From the NCBI RefSeq assembly GCF_007665395.1, contig NZ_VDND01000004.1, positions 235,847 through 299,846 on the forward strand: a stretch of 64,000 nucleotides of DNA. Reading direction: 5' to 3'. This stretch comes from Pseudomonas oryzihabitans. GTDB lineage: Bacteria > Pseudomonadota > Gammaproteobacteria > Pseudomonadales > Pseudomonadaceae. The position numbers were made by a program, and so were the translations under genes. Position 1 is the stretch's first letter, and each line of letters begins with the position of its first letter. The notes below the pieces were generated by a model. That model was not told the origin of the DNA. It saw only the letters and a list, made by a program, of their open reading frames with translations, and did not search any database. This document shows, piece by piece, positions 32,151-42,547 of this stretch.

Positions 32151-33586
32151 AGCACCGGCGAGAACACCCGCGCCACCCGCATGGCCACCCGCCGCCAGCG
32201 GCGCAGGGCGGCGTTGTCCTCGGGGGTGAGTTCGCGCGAGCGGCTGAAGTCGTGCTCCAGCATCTTGCGCACCTCCCAGGCAAACTGGACGTCCATCACC
32301 ATCACCATGACCTCGAAGTTGAGGCGGAAGGATCTGTTGTCCAGGTTGGCGCTGCCCACCGCGGCCACGTCCTCGTCGATCAGCACGACCTTCTGGTGCA
32401 GGAAGCCCGGACCGTAGCGGAACACCCGGATGCCGGCGTGCACCGCCTCGAAGGCATAGAGGTAGGAAGCGGCGTAGACCACCTTGTGATCGGGTCGCGA
32501 CGGCAGCAGGATGCGCACGTCCACCCCGCGCAGGGCGGCCAGGCGCAGCGCCGCCGAGACGGCCTCGTCCGGGATGAAGTAGGGCGAGGTGATCCAGATG
32601 CGATGACGCGCCGAGTGGATGGCCTCGACGAAGAACAGCGAGCAGGTCTCCTGGTCGTCCGCCGGGCCGCTGGGCACCACCTGGCAGAGCACCCCGCCGT
32701 CCTCGTAGCGTTCCGGCAGCAGCAGGGTGGGCAGTTTGCGGGTCACCCAGTACCAGTCCTGGGCGAAGGTTTCCTGCAGGGTGGCCAGGGCCGGGCCGCG
32801 CAATTCCAGGTGGGTGTCGCGCCAGGGGGCCAGGGGCGGCTTGAGCCCCATGTATTCGTCGCCGACGTTGAGCCCGCCGGTGAAGCCGACCTCGCCGTCC
32901 ACCACCACGATCTTGCGGTGGTTGCGGAAGTTGACCTGGAACCGGTTGATCAGCCCGCGTCTGTTGCTGAAGCCCTTCACCTCGCAGCCGGCGTCGCGCA
33001 GCTTTTCCACGTAGGCCCGCGGCAGGGCATGGCTGCCGATGGCGTCGTAGAGCAGGTAGACCTTGACTCCGGCGCGGGCGCGATCGAGCAGGGTGTTCTG
33101 CAGGGCGAGGCCGAGGGCGTCGTCGTGGATGATGAAAAATTGCACCAGCACGACTTTCTCGGCACCGCGGATGGCGCCGAGGATGGCGGCGAAGGTCTCT
33201 TCGCCGTTGACCAGCAGCCGCACCTGGTTGTTGGCCACGCAGGGCGTGCCGGTGAGGGCGGTCATGGCCTTGAGCTTGCGGTTGGCCGCGCTGCACTGCT
33301 GGGCGGCCATGGCCTCGGCGATCCAGGGCCGCCAGTCCAGTTCGGCGGCCTGGCGCGCCATCTCCTCGTCTGCCTGGCGCCGCGCCTTCACGTAGCTGTC
33401 GAAGCGCCGCCGACCGAACACCAGATAGGGGATCAGGCTGAGGAAGGGCATGAACACCAGCGCCATCGCCCAGGCCATGGCGCCCTGGGCGGTGCGCACC
33501 GTGACGATGGCGTGCACCGCGGCGCTGATGCCGACCAGTTCGAAGGCGAGGGCGAGGTAGTGGAGATCGAGGGGCAGGGATGGCAC
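32147..33586 (-). CDS. cls: Cardiolipin synthase (ClsA type)
   Basis: This inner-membrane phospholipase-D-superfamily enzyme makes cardiolipin from two phosphatidylglycerols. The 479-residue product has two N-terminal membrane helices (about 8-30 and 38-57). The HKD motifs are [10 protein letters not shown] (H223, K225, D230) and [10 protein letters not shown] (H397, K399, D404), the latter followed by GSANLDNRS. The start codon is GTG at 33586. Another HKD synthase of ClsB type lies at 61452. rlmG lies 28 bp upstream on the same strand. Confidence 0.93.
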   Translation of the reverse strand: MPSLPLDLHYLALAFELVGISAAVHAIVTVRTAQGAMAWAMALVFMPFLSLIPYLVFGRRRFDSYVKARRQADEEMARQAAELDWRPWIAEAMAAQQCSAANRKLKAMTALTGTPCVANNQVRLLVNGEETFAAILGAIRGAEKVVLVQFFIIHDDALGLALQNTLLDRARAGVKVYLLYDAIGSHALPRAYVEKLRDAGCEVKGFSNRRGLINRFQVNFRNHRKIVVVDGEVGFTGGLNVGDEYMGLKPPLAPWRDTHLELRGPALATLQETFAQDWYWVTRKLPTLLLPERYEDGGVLCQVVPSGPADDQETCSLFFVEAIHSARHRIWITSPYFIPDEAVSAALRLAALRGVDVRILLPSRPDHKVVYAASYLYAFEAVHAGIRVFRYGPGFLHQKVVLIDEDVAAVGSANLDNRSFRLNFEVMVMVMDVQFAWEVRKMLEHDFSRSRELTPEDNAALRRWRRVAMRVARVFSPVL

Positions 33587-33614
33587 GCGGGCAGCTCTCT
33601 TCTCCGGGGTGATG

Positions 33615-34745
33615 TCAGAGGGGTTGGACCGCCCTGAGGATCACGAATTTCGGCGTCGCGGCGATCTGTTCGACGCGCTTGAACAGCCGTTTGAGTTTGA
33701 CGTGATAACCCAGATGGCGGTTTCCCACCAGCCATAGCTCGCCCCGGGCGGTCAGCGCCGCGCGGGCCTGCTGGAACATGCGCCAGGCGAGGAAATCGCC
33801 CACCACCTGCTGTTGGTGGAAGGGTGGATTGCACAGGATCAGGTCCAGCGAGCCCGGCGGCTGGTCGGCCAGGCCGTCGCCGGCGCGGATGACGGCCGGC
33901 CGTTCGGCGAAGGCCGCCGACCAGTTTTCCTGCGCCGACTGCACCGCCATGTAGGACTCGTCCACCAGGGTGAACTGCGCCTCGGGGTTCGCCAGGGCGC
34001 AGGCCAGGGCCAGCACGCCGTTGCCGCAACCGAGGTCGGCCACCCGGGCGCTGCCCAGGCCCTGGGGCAGGTACGGCAGGAAGGCACGGGTGCCGATGTC
34101 CAGGCCTTCGCGGCAGAAGACGTTGGCGTGGTTGACCAGCGTCAGCGCCGGTGACTCCAGGCGATAGCGGCTGGGGTAGGGCGAGGCCACTGGCGGACGA
34201 GGTTCGGGAGTCGCGTAGAGCAATCGCGCCTTCTTCACCGCCAGCGACGCCTGCACCGGGCCGACATGGCGCTCCAGCAGGTCGCCCGCGGCGCGCGGCA
34301 GGTGCTTGAGCATGCCGGCGGCGATCACCCGGGCCCCGGGTGCCAACTGGCCGTGCAGGCGGATCAGCTGTTCTTCCAGCAGCGCCAGGGTCTTGGGTAC
34401 GCGCACCAGCACCAGGTCGAAGGGACCGCTGGTCGCCGCACTGGCCGGGACGAAGCTCACCGCGTCGGCGGCGAGGTCGTTGCGCGCGAGATTCGCCTGC
34501 AGCGCCAGGGCCGCCAGGTGCGAGTCCCCGCTGGAGGTCACCCGGGCGTGACCGGCGAGGCTCACGGCCAGGGCGCCGAAGGCGTCGTTGAGCACCAGCA
34601 CCCGGGCGGCGGCCTCCAGGCCGTCCTCGGCGACCTGCTGCAGCAGGTATTCGTCGGCGGCGTCGAAGGCCTGCAGGGGATCGTCGCGACGGGGCGGCTG
34701 ACGGTCGAGTTCGAGGGTGGCGAAGGGCGAGACGAGAGAAGGCAT
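33615..34745 (-). CDS. rlmG: 23S rRNA (guanine1835-N2)-methyltransferase RlmG
   Basis: RlmG methylates G1835 of 23S rRNA with S-adenosylmethionine. The 376-residue product has a degenerate N-terminal methyltransferase lobe. The catalytic C-terminal lobe carries [14 protein letters not shown] (motif I) and [10 protein letters not shown] (NPPF target-base motif). It has the same architecture as RsmC at the left of the window. ATG 34745; cls follows after 28 bp. Confidence 0.92.
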   Translation of the reverse strand: MPSLVSPFATLELDRQPPRRDDPLQAFDAADEYLLQQVAEDGLEAAARVLVLNDAFGALAVSLAGHARVTSSGDSHLAALALQANLARNDLAADAVSFVPASAATSGPFDLVLVRVPKTLALLEEQLIRLHGQLAPGARVIAAGMLKHLPRAAGDLLERHVGPVQASLAVKKARLLYATPEPRPPVASPYPSRYRLESPALTLVNHANVFCREGLDIGTRAFLPYLPQGLGSARVADLGCGNGVLALACALANPEAQFTLVDESYMAVQSAQENWSAAFAERPAVIRAGDGLADQPPGSLDLILCNPPFHQQQVVGDFLAWRMFQQARAALTARGELWLVGNRHLGYHVKLKRLFKRVEQIAATPKFVILRAVQPL

Positions 34746-34817
34746 GGTATCTGTCGGTGTTTATCGGCGGCCCAGTGCGGGACAATGGCGCCAAGCAATC
34801 GGGAAAAAGAGGCCAGT

Positions 34818-35594
34818 ATGACCGCCACCGAAGACAAGTTCACCCGCGAGACGATCACTGCCGTCTGGCCTTGGAGCGACAACCTCTTCAGCCTGAGGAC
34901 CACCCGCGATCCGCGCTTTCGCTTCCGCGCCGGCCAGTTCGCCCGGCTGGGCGTGCGCAAGGCCGATGGCGACGTGGTCTGGCGGGCCTATTCCATGGTC
35001 TCGGCGCCCCACGATGAATTCCTCGAATTCTTCTCCATCGTGGTGCCGGGCGGCGCCTTCACCAGCGAACTGAGTCGCCTGCGCGAGGGCGACGAACTGC
35101 TGGTGGAAAAGCAGCCCTATGGCTATCTCACCCTGGAGCGCTTCGGCGGTGGTCGCGACCTCTGGCTGCTGGCCACCGGCACCGGCCTCGCGCCCTTCCT
35201 GTCGATGCTGCAGGAGCCCGACACCTGGGAGCGCTTCGAACGCATCGTGCTGGTCTACAGCGTGCGCGAGGCGCGCGACCTGGCCTACCAGGAAGTCATC
35301 CAGGGCTACGGCCAGGTGGAGCATCTCGAAGGCCTCACCGATCGCCTGGTCTATGTGCCCGTGGTGACGCGCGAAGACCATCCTGGCGCCCTGCGCGGCC
35401 GCATCACCAACCTGATCGAAAACGGTGAGCTGGAACGCGCTGCCGGGGTGGCGTTTTCCCCTGACCATTCGCGCATCCTCATCTGCGGCAATCCGGAGAT
35501 GGTCGACGACACCCGCCAGCTGCTCAAGACCCGCGATCTGCAACTGGCGCTGAGTCGCCGGCCGGGACAGGTGGCCGTGGAAAACTATTGGTAG
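34818..35594 (+). CDS. fpr: Ferredoxin-NADP+ reductase
   Basis: This FAD enzyme transfers electrons between NADPH and ferredoxin or flavodoxin and supports redox defence and iron-sulfur enzymes. The 258-residue product belongs to the bacterial subclass: FAD motif RAYSMVSAP (RxYS), NADP-binding GTGLAPF, ICGNPEMV, and the C-terminal Tyr-Trp of VENYW. ATG 34818 follows AAAGAGG. It is divergent from rlmG across 72 bp. Confidence 0.92.
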   Translation: MTATEDKFTRETITAVWPWSDNLFSLRTTRDPRFRFRAGQFARLGVRKADGDVVWRAYSMVSAPHDEFLEFFSIVVPGGAFTSELSRLREGDELLVEKQPYGYLTLERFGGGRDLWLLATGTGLAPFLSMLQEPDTWERFERIVLVYSVREARDLAYQEVIQGYGQVEHLEGLTDRLVYVPVVTREDHPGALRGRITNLIENGELERAAGVAFSPDHSRILICGNPEMVDDTRQLLKTRDLQLALSRRPGQVAVENYW

Positions 35595-35839
35595 CGAAAC
35601 CGCTGCAACCCTTGGCAGTCCTCGGACTTGACGTTTTCTTCACAATTGGAAAAGGTTGGACCTTTAGCTTTTGCCCAGCCTTGCTCTAGGATCGGACATT
35701 CCAAGGTTACCTTCCGAGTCCCGATGAGCAGTGACAGATCCGAGCCGCCCCCGGCCCCCTGGCCAGGTGCGGCTGATACCCCCTCCCGCTTTATCTCCTC
35801 CGTGGCCGTCCGGCCCTTTCCTGCGGAGGCCCGCTGCTG

Positions 35840-37396
35840 ATGGAATGGATCGCCGATCCCACCGCCTGGTTGGGACTGCTCACCCTGATCGTCCTGGAAA
35901 TCGTCCTGGGCATCGACAACCTGGTCTTCATCGCCATCCTCGCCGACAAGCTGCCGCCCGCGCAGCGGGACAAGGCGCGGGTCATCGGCCTGTCGCTGGC
36001 GCTGATCATGCGTCTGGGCCTGCTGGCCAGCATCTCCTGGATGGTGACCCTCACCGAGCCGTTGTTCGAGGTCTTCGGCAAGGCGTTTTCCGGCCGCGAC
36101 CTCATCATGCTGTTCGGCGGTATCTTCCTGCTGTTCAAGGCCACCACCGAGTTGCACGAACGCATCGAGGGCCATACCCACAAGACCGGCGGCAACCGTG
36201 CCTACGCCGCCTTCTGGCCGGTGGTGGCGCAGATCGTGGTGCTCGACGCCGTGTTCTCGCTGGACGCCGTCATCACCGCAGTGGGCATGGTCGAGCACCT
36301 GAGCGTGATGATGATCGCCGTGATCATCTCCATCGGCCTGATGCTGGTGGCGAGCAAGCCGCTGACCGCCTTCGTCAACGCCCATCCCACGGTAATCATG
36401 CTGTGCCTGGGCTTCCTGATGATGATCGGCCTGAGCCTGACCGCCGAGGGCCTGGGTTTCCACATTCCCAAGGGGTACCTCTATGCCGCCATCGGCTTCT
36501 CGATCCTCATCGAGCTGGCCAACCAGGTGGTGCGCTGGAAGCGTAAGCGGCAGTTGCACGAACGCCTCGGCATGCGCGAGCGCACCTCCCAGGCCGTGCT
36601 GCGGCTACTGGGTGGGCGCCTGCGCGAAGACGAGGTCGATGAGGACATCGCCGAGCTGATGGATGGCGAGAAGGGCGAGGGTCCGGTGTTCGATCGCCGT
36701 GAGCGGCTGATGATCAGTGGCGTGCTGCAGCTGGGCGAGCGCCCGGTGCGCACGGTGATGACCGCCCGCGCCGACGTCGACATCCTCGATGCCGACGCCG
36801 CGCCCGAGCGACTGCGCGCGCAACTGCTGGCCTCGGCTCACTCGCGCCTGCCGCTGGTGGTCAACGGCAACATCGACGAACCCCTGGGCTACGTGCACAA
36901 GAAGGAATTGTTCGCCGACATCCTGCAGGGCCAGACCCCCGACCTGCGCAACCGGGTGCGCACGCCCATCCACCTGCCGGCCCAGGCCACGGTGCTGGGC
37001 GCCCTGGAGCAACTGCGCGCGGCCTCGACCCACGTGGCCTTCGTGGTCAACGAATTCGGTGGCTTCGAAGGCCTGCTGACGCTGACCGACATCCTCGAGG
37101 CCATCGCTGGTGAATTGCCGGACGCCAGCGAAGACAGCATTCCGGAGCTGGAGAAGGTGGAGAACGGCTATCGCGCCAGCGGCGGCCTGAACCTGCATCC
37201 CCTGGCCCAGCGCACCGGTTTCCAGATCGCCGAAAACGAGGACTACCAGACCCTCGGAGGGCTGGTGGTGGACCTGCTGGGACGGCTGCCGGTGGCGGGT
37301 GACCGCCTGGAATACCAGGGCTGGTACCTGACGGTCGAGTCGGTCAAGGACCGGCGGATCGGCTGGATCCGCCTGGAGCGACCCGCCTCCGAGTGA
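35840..37396 (+). CDS. TerC-family membrane protein with CBS and CorC domains
   Basis: This 518-residue membrane protein starts with a TerC domain of about seven helices (1-235), with the [21 protein letters not shown] and [18 protein letters not shown] signatures containing conserved acidic residues. Two CBS modules follow (~300-420) and a CorC/HlyC domain (~440-515). E. coli YoaE and YegH share this layout. Related proteins are linked to metal export, perhaps manganese, but the substrate here is unproven. ATG 35840 follows CGGAGG. I looked for the yybP-ykoY leader typical of some TerC genes and did not see it. Confidence 0.9.
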   Translation: MEWIADPTAWLGLLTLIVLEIVLGIDNLVFIAILADKLPPAQRDKARVIGLSLALIMRLGLLASISWMVTLTEPLFEVFGKAFSGRDLIMLFGGIFLLFKATTELHERIEGHTHKTGGNRAYAAFWPVVAQIVVLDAVFSLDAVITAVGMVEHLSVMMIAVIISIGLMLVASKPLTAFVNAHPTVIMLCLGFLMMIGLSLTAEGLGFHIPKGYLYAAIGFSILIELANQVVRWKRKRQLHERLGMRERTSQAVLRLLGGRLREDEVDEDIAELMDGEKGEGPVFDRRERLMISGVLQLGERPVRTVMTARADVDILDADAAPERLRAQLLASAHSRLPLVVNGNIDEPLGYVHKKELFADILQGQTPDLRNRVRTPIHLPAQATVLGALEQLRAASTHVAFVVNEFGGFEGLLTLTDILEAIAGELPDASEDSIPELEKVENGYRASGGLNLHPLAQRTGFQIAENEDYQTLGGLVVDLLGRLPVAGDRLEYQGWYLTVESVKDRRIGWIRLERPASE

Positions 37397-37415
37397 GGCG
37401 GATGCGGCGAGGAGC

Positions 37416-37865
37416 TTACAGCGGGTTGATCGGCGGATCCTGCTTCACCACGGGGGCCGTGGTCACCTGGCTGTTCTGCTCCTTGAGCAGGTCACGGATT
37501 TCGGTCAGCAGCACCTGGTCCTTGGTCGGACCGGACGGCGCGGCATCCTGGTGCAGACGCAGGCGATTGAGCACCTTGATCGCCATGAAGATGGCGAAGG
37601 CGATGATCACGAAGTCGAAGATGGTCTGCAGGAACTTGCCATAGGACATCACCACCGCCGGCTGGTCGCCCACGGCTGCCCGCAGCGTGATCGCCAATTG
37701 CGAGAAGTCCACGCCCCCGAGCAACAGGCCCAGCGGCGGCGTGATGATGTCGGCCACGAAGGACGACACTATCTTGCCGAAGGCGGCACCCAGGATGATG
37801 CCGACCGCCAGGTCGACCACGTTGCCGCGCATGGCGAACTTCTTGAACTCGGCGAGAATACTCAT
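37416..37865 (-). CDS. mscL: Large-conductance mechanosensitive channel MscL
   Basis: MscL opens under membrane tension and releases solutes after osmotic downshock. The 149-residue product has the N-terminal helix [32 protein letters not shown] (gate region) and a second helix at ~78-98. A charged C-terminal bundle ends in a Pro-rich tail ([11 protein letters not shown]). GGAG lies 8 bases upstream of ATG 37865. It is convergent with the TerC/CBS gene, 19 bp apart. Confidence 0.96.
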   Translation of the reverse strand: MSILAEFKKFAMRGNVVDLAVGIILGAAFGKIVSSFVADIITPPLGLLLGGVDFSQLAITLRAAVGDQPAVVMSYGKFLQTIFDFVIIAFAIFMAIKVLNRLRLHQDAAPSGPTKDQVLLTEIRDLLKEQNSQVTTAPVVKQDPPINPL

Positions 37866-38090
37866 GCTGCACTCCTTTGATTGGTTTCGAAGAGACGATA
37901 GCCGATTTTGACCGCTTCGTTCGGCTTTGGAACCTCGCTGACGGTCTCCAGGTTCCCCGGACGGGGCAAATCCCTTGGCGGCCGGCAACTGGTCGTGGCT
38001 GTCGCACTTTGGCGACGGGCTTGGGTCCACCCTTGTACGACGAGGGCAGGGGCCCTTGCGAACCCACCATTCCGAACCCAGGAGCCTTCG

Positions 38091-38330
38091 ATGGTTGCCA
38101 AACACGACCTGCACAAAGACTTTCCCGAATACGCCGAGCAGCTCGACAGCCGTCCGCAGTCCGATCCGGCCTTCGCCAAGCTGCTGGAGGACTACCAGCA
38201 GCTCGACCAGCAGATCCTCGATCTGGAAGCGGTGGAAGAATCCAGTGGCGACGAAGAGCTGGGTCGCCTGCGCCGGGAGCGGGTGCTGCTCAAGGACAAG
38301 ATCGCCCAGCAGCTGAAATACCCGTCCTAG
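38091..38330 (+). CDS. YdcH-family (DUF465) small protein
   Basis: This 79-residue soluble, largely helical protein of the DUF465 family has conserved HKDFPEY near the N terminus and a C-terminal [17 protein letters not shown] segment. The function of the family is unknown to me. ATG 38091 follows AGGAG. It stands alone, divergent from mscL. Confidence 0.85.
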   Translation: MVAKHDLHKDFPEYAEQLDSRPQSDPAFAKLLEDYQQLDQQILDLEAVEESSGDEELGRLRRERVLLKDKIAQQLKYPS

Positions 38331-38425
38331 CAACCCTCGGCTCGGCGCCGGTCGTCGAGCCTCGCTTAGCGCGATTGGCAAGGGCCGCTGGCGTTGCCAT
38401 CATGGCTTCCTGTGGAGAGGAGCCG

Positions 38426-38635
38426 ATGACCAACGAAACAGCGATGTACCAACAGTGGCACCTGTGGATCACCGAAGCGGCCGTGGAAGAACAGCGCCGC
38501 CTCGTGCAGCGGGAATTTATGGAATACAGCCGCCTGCTGGCCAACCTGCAGGTGCTCGAACAGGAGCGCTGGCAGCAGGCATTGCCGGTCTGGCTACGGG
38601 GCGACGTGGAGATGGTCTCGACGCTCAAGCACTAG
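38426..38635 (+). CDS. Small hypothetical helical protein
   Basis: This 69-residue reading frame starts at ATG 38426 behind a strong GGAGAGGAG ribosome site. Longer in-frame starts exist but run into ydcH. The product is acidic and helical (EEQRRLVQREFMEYSRLLAN), with several Trp residues and no signal peptide or membrane helix. I do not recognise it. Good ribosome site and codon usage like neighbours favour a real gene. Confidence 0.65.
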   Translation: MTNETAMYQQWHLWITEAAVEEQRRLVQREFMEYSRLLANLQVLEQERWQQALPVWLRGDVEMVSTLKH

Positions 38636-38777
38636 CGCCAGAACCTCGCAGCAGGCACTGATGACCGGACGCTGAACGACCGGCGGTACCTCGCGGTCAA
38701 TGGGTTACCCCAGACGAGTTTCGCGGGGTGAGCGAGGTTAATCCGGCCTACCCGGCCCTCCCAACGAGGATGTCCCC

Positions 38778-39047
38778 ATGAAGCGTACCGCCCTGATCGC
38801 CCTGATGATGTTCGCCGCCGCCCCCGTGTTCGCCAAGGATCTCTGCGCGGTCCAGCTGCAGAAGCTGGATGACGCCAGCAAGATGAAGACCAACATGATC
38901 GGTCCGGGCAGCTCCCAGGCCAGCCAGATCGCCGAATTCCGCAAGAACGCCATGGCCGCCCAGAAGGCCGGTGACGAGAAGAAGTGCATCGCTCAGGCCA
39001 ACCAGGCCCTGACCATGCTGCGTCAGCCGGGTGGCGAGGGCAACTAG
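38778..39047 (+). CDS. Small exported protein, unknown function
   Basis: This 89-residue precursor has a clear signal peptide (MKRTALIALMMFAAAPVFA-KD) and a short mature domain of about 70 residues. Two Cys residues (C23 and C70) could form a disulfide. The mature part is helical (SQIAEFRKNAMAAQKAGDEKKC) and ends in a Gly-rich tail. A rho-independent terminator follows. Function unknown; it looks like a periplasmic single-domain protein. Confidence 0.78.
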   Translation: MKRTALIALMMFAAAPVFAKDLCAVQLQKLDDASKMKTNMIGPGSSQASQIAEFRKNAMAAQKAGDEKKCIAQANQALTMLRQPGGEGN

Positions 39048-39070
39048 TCCTCGAGCCGGCATGCCAGAGA

Positions 39071-39099
39071 GGCGCGCTCCCCAGGGATCGCGCCTTTTT
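39071..39099 (+). terminator. Rho-independent terminator
   Basis: GGCGCG (39071-39076) and CGCGCC (39089-39094) form a stem around 12 bases, followed by TTTTT. It ends the transcript of the small exported protein, 63 bp before radA. Confidence 0.85.
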
Positions 39100-39161
39100 A
39101 CTGTCTATGCATCCAGTCGTGATATGCTGTGGCATTCCCTTATCGACTGGAGAATTCCGCC

Positions 39162-40523
39162 ATGGCCAAGGCCAAGCGTCTCTACGGCTGCACCGAATGC
39201 GGCGCCACCTTTCCCAAGTGGGCAGGCCAGTGCGGCGAGTGCGGCGCCTGGAACACCCTGGTGGAAACCGTCGTCGAGACCTCCGCGGTGCCCTCCGGGC
39301 GGGCCGGCTGGGCCGGTCAGCAGGCGACCATCAAGACCCTGGCCGAGGTCAGCGTCGAGGAAACCCCGCGCTTCACCACCGATTCCACCGAACTCGATCG
39401 CGTGCTCGGCGGGGGGCTGGTGGATGGCTCCGTGGTGCTGATCGGCGGCGATCCCGGCATCGGCAAGTCCACCATCCTCCTGCAGACCCTCTGCCACCTC
39501 GCCGCACGCATGCCGGCGCTCTATGTCACCGGTGAGGAATCGCAGCAGCAGGTGGCCATGCGTGCTCGCCGCCTGGGCCTGCCGGAAGACAAGCTCAAGG
39601 TGATGACCGAAACCTGCATCGAGACCATCGTCGCCACCGCGCGCCAGGAAAAGCCGCGGGTCATGGTGATCGATTCGATCCAGACCATCTTCACCGAGCA
39701 GCTGCAATCCGCGCCCGGCGGGGTGGCCCAGGTGCGCGAGAGCGCGGCGCTGCTGGTGCGCTTCGCCAAGCAGACCGGCACCGCCATCTTCCTGGTCGGC
39801 CACGTCACCAAGGAAGGCGCCCTGGCCGGGCCGCGGGTGCTGGAGCACATGGTCGACACCGTGCTCTACTTCGAGGGCGAATCCGACGGCCGCCTGCGCA
39901 TGCTCAGAGCGGTGAAGAACCGTTTTGGCGCGGTCAACGAGCTGGGCGTGTTCGGCATGACCGACAAGGGCCTCAAGGAGGTCTCCAATCCCTCGGCGAT
40001 CTTTCTCAATCGGGCCCAGGAAGCGGTGGCCGGCAGCGTGGTCATGGCCACCTGGGAAGGCTCGCGGCCCATGCTGGTGGAGGTCCAGGCGCTGGTCGAC
40101 ACCAGTCACCTGGCCAATCCACGGCGGGTCACCGTCGGCCTCGACCAGAATCGCCTGGCCATGCTGCTGGCGGTGCTGCACCGCCACGGCAGCATCCCCA
40201 CCTACGACCAGGATGTCTTCATCAACGTGGTCGGCGGGGTCAAGGTGCTGGAAACGGCGGTGGACCTGGCGCTGATGTCCGCGGTGATCTCCAGCCTGAG
40301 AGACCGCGCCCTGCCGCATGACCTGCTGGTGTTCGGCGAGATCGGCCTGTCCGGCGAGATCCGCCCGGTGCCGAGTGGCCAGGAGCGGTTGAAGGAGGCC
40401 GCCAAGCATGGCTTCAAGCGCGCCATCGTGCCCAAGGGCAATGCCCCCAAGGATCCGCCGCCCGGCCTGCAGGTGGTGGCGGTGACCCGTCTGGAGCAGG
40501 CGCTGGATGCGCTGTTCGAATAG
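39162..40523 (+). CDS. radA: DNA repair protein RadA
   Basis: RadA is a RecA-like branch-migration ATPase/helicase acting in recombinational repair. The 453-residue product has a zinc finger with C10, C13, C24 and C27. Walker A is GGDPGIGKST (95-104), and the RadA-specific KNRFG motif is in AVKNRFGAVNELG. A Lon-protease-like C-terminal domain ends in EQALDALFE. ATG 39162 (MAKAKRLYGCTECG) matches family starts; the in-frame upstream start at 39129 does not. Confidence 0.95.
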   Translation: MAKAKRLYGCTECGATFPKWAGQCGECGAWNTLVETVVETSAVPSGRAGWAGQQATIKTLAEVSVEETPRFTTDSTELDRVLGGGLVDGSVVLIGGDPGIGKSTILLQTLCHLAARMPALYVTGEESQQQVAMRARRLGLPEDKLKVMTETCIETIVATARQEKPRVMVIDSIQTIFTEQLQSAPGGVAQVRESAALLVRFAKQTGTAIFLVGHVTKEGALAGPRVLEHMVDTVLYFEGESDGRLRMLRAVKNRFGAVNELGVFGMTDKGLKEVSNPSAIFLNRAQEAVAGSVVMATWEGSRPMLVEVQALVDTSHLANPRRVTVGLDQNRLAMLLAVLHRHGSIPTYDQDVFINVVGGVKVLETAVDLALMSAVISSLRDRALPHDLLVFGEIGLSGEIRPVPSGQERLKEAAKHGFKRAIVPKGNAPKDPPPGLQVVAVTRLEQALDALFE

Positions 40524-40608
40524 CCCACACCGCTTTCGTAATATTTTTTAAAACTCTTGGTGGGGCAGGGTGGTCTATCGGGCGCTTCCATGATCCCGGA
40601 TAACCGCC

Positions 40609-41319
40609 ATGCCTCGTCTACTCCCGCTCTCCCTGTTGTTCGCCGGTCTTGCCACCTGTGCCCTGGCCCAGGCGGCCGATCCCAACGCTGCCGCTCCGGC
40701 CAGCCTGGAAGTGGACCAGCTGGAATGGCAGCATGCCGACGAGGGCAGCGTCTTCAACTGGGACCTGGAAGGCTGGGCCTTCGGCGGCGGCGCCAACCGG
40801 CTGGATTTTCGCAGCCAGGGTGAACGCACCAACGGCCACACCGAGCAGGCCGAGGCGCAGGCGCTCTGGGGGCACGCCCTGACCAAGGGCTGGGGCACCG
40901 TCGCCGGCATCCGCCAGGACTTCAAGCCGGGCTCGCCGCAGACCTGGGCCGCCCTAGGCATCCAGGAGCACGATCCCGAAGACCTCGACGTCGAGATCAC
41001 CGCCTTCTTCGGCGAGAACAACCAGACCGCCCTGCGAGTCGAGGCCGAATACGACTGGGAATTGACCCAGCGGCTGATCCTCCAGCCCCATACCGAACTC
41101 AACTTCTACGGCCGCAACGACGAGGCCCGCGGCCAGGGCGCCGGCTTCGCCGAGAGCGAAGCCGGACTCCGGTTGAGATACCAGGTGACTCCCGAAGTGG
41201 CGCCCTATGTCGGCGTCTCCTGGAACGCCACCCACGGCAACACCGCCGCCATGGCCCGCGAAGAGGGCGAAGACACCCACGACGCCCGCCTGGTGGTGGG
41301 TCTGCATCTGGAGTTCTAG
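40609..41319 (+). CDS. copB: Copper resistance outer-membrane protein CopB
   Basis: CopB proteins are outer-membrane beta-barrels in copper resistance, normally paired with the multicopper oxidase CopA. The 236-residue precursor has a signal peptide (1-22, AQA-AD). The CopB barrel signatures include [23 protein letters not shown] and [24 protein letters not shown]. It ends in LEF, with a terminal aromatic. The Met/His-rich N-terminal copper-binding repeats of many CopB proteins are absent, and no copA or copRS lies nearby. ATG 40609; tandem palindromic repeats begin just after its stop. Confidence 0.85.
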   Translation: MPRLLPLSLLFAGLATCALAQAADPNAAAPASLEVDQLEWQHADEGSVFNWDLEGWAFGGGANRLDFRSQGERTNGHTEQAEAQALWGHALTKGWGTVAGIRQDFKPGSPQTWAALGIQEHDPEDLDVEITAFFGENNQTALRVEAEYDWELTQRLILQPHTELNFYGRNDEARGQGAGFAESEAGLRLRYQVTPEVAPYVGVSWNATHGNTAAMAREEGEDTHDARLVVGLHLEF

Positions 41320-41331
41320 TACTTAGGCACC

Positions 41332-42025
41332 CTTGGGCTTCACCGCACTCAACCTGGCTTACGATGACCGTAGGTTGGGTTGAGACGGCTCCATCGTCGA
41401 AGCCCAACAGGGCAGCGTTGAATCCCAGGCACCGTTGGGCTTCGCTAACGCTCAACCCAACCTACGGGTGCCGACCCCAGATGTAGGTTGGGCTGAGACG
41501 GCTCCATCGTCGAAGCCCAACAGGCCGCGTTGAACCCCGGGCGCCGTTGGGCTTCGCTAACGCTCAACCCAGCCTACGGGTGCCGGCCCCTGGTGTAGGT
41601 TGGGTTGAGACGGCTCCATCGTCGAAGCCCAACGGGCAATCTTGAACCCCGAGCGCCGTTGGGCTTCGCTAACGCTCAACCCAACCTACGGGTGCCAACC
41701 CCTGGCGTAGCTTGGGTTGAGACGGCTCCATCGTCGAAGCCCAACAGGGCAACCTTGAACCCGGGCGCCGGTGGGCTTCGCTAACGCTCAACCCAACCTA
41801 CGGGTGCCGGCCCCTGGTGTAAGTTGGGTTGAGACGGCTCCATCGTCGAAGCCCAACAGGGCAGCCTTGAGCCCGGGCGCCGTTGGGCTTCGCTAACGCT
41901 CAACCAACCTACGGATGCCGGCCCCTGGTGTAGGTTGGGTTGAGACGGCTCCATCGTCGAAGCCCAACAGGGCAACCTTGAACTCCAGGCATCATTGGGC
42001 TTTGCTTTCGCTCGACCCAACCTAC
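41332..42025. repeat. Tandem array of ~112-bp palindromic units
   Basis: The 717-bp gap between copB and the PilZ gene is filled by head-to-tail copies of one unit: CGTTGGGCTTCGCTAACGC..., spacer, GTAGGTTGGGTTGAGACGG..., CGAAGCCCAACAGGG. Unit starts at 41433, 41545, 41657, 41769, 41881 and 41993 are exactly 112 bp apart. A shorter diverged unit leads and a half unit ends the array. Copies differ at scattered single bases. No reading frame in it is credible. Confidence 0.93.
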
Positions 42026-42036
42026 CCATGCCTCGC

Positions 42037-42402
42037 TTACCGCGCGCCCAACGCCGCCAGTTCGCGCTCCAGCAGCGTCTCGTCGCCGAGGTTCAGCTCC
42101 ACCAGCCGCCGCAGGTGGCTGATGGAGTCCAGGTCGATCTGCCGGCAGGCGAAGGCCAACTGGGCCGGGGTTTCCCGTACCAGCTCCACGTCCATGGCCA
42201 CCTGGGTCTCGTCGTTGAGCAGGATGCGCAGCTGATAGCTCGCGCTCGGTTGCGCCGTCCAGTCGGCAGGGCGGGCCAGCAGCACGCCCTTGAGCGAGAT
42301 GTCGTCCACAGGGGCGGCCCACTGGCGTTCACCCTGGTGCAACTGCGCGGGTGCATCGAAGGTGAAGCGGGTAAAGCGGCGACGCTCGGTGGTGTCGTTC
42401 AT
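42037..42402 (-). CDS. Single-domain PilZ protein (MapZ-like c-di-GMP receptor)
   Basis: This 121-residue cytosolic cyclic-di-GMP receptor has the PilZ motifs RRFTR (RxxxR, R8 to R12) and DISLKG (DxSxxG, 34-39), with no other domain. Its size and placement near radA and cstA resemble P. aeruginosa MapZ (PA4608), which binds the chemotaxis methyltransferase CheR1 and alters flagellar switching; the match is from memory. ATG 42402. The two GGDEF/EAL proteins in the window could supply or remove its ligand. Confidence 0.85.
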   Translation of the reverse strand: MNDTTERRRFTRFTFDAPAQLHQGERQWAAPVDDISLKGVLLARPADWTAQPSASYQLRILLNDETQVAMDVELVRETPAQLAFACRQIDLDSISHLRRLVELNLGDETLLERELAALGAR

Positions 42403-42547
42403 GGACTGGCTTCCTGAGGTTTCCTGATCACTGTAGACGACAGCCGTCGCCCCGTATCGACTTCTCGCGCGAGGGTAGCCGGCCCGGCGCCAGGGGGCCA
42501 GAGCGAGACGGCTCGTCGGTCGCCTGGACGCGAGCAGTGGCCAGGCG

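Noticed and set aside
35595..35839. Manganese (yybP-ykoY) riboswitch upstream of the TerC/CBS gene
   Set aside because: The expected conserved GGGGAGUAG-type segments and paired helices were not found by eye; an Infernal search would settle it.
41332..42025. CRISPR-like regular array
   Set aside because: The whole 112-bp unit is repeated with no unique spacers, units are palindromic throughout, and no cas gene is present.
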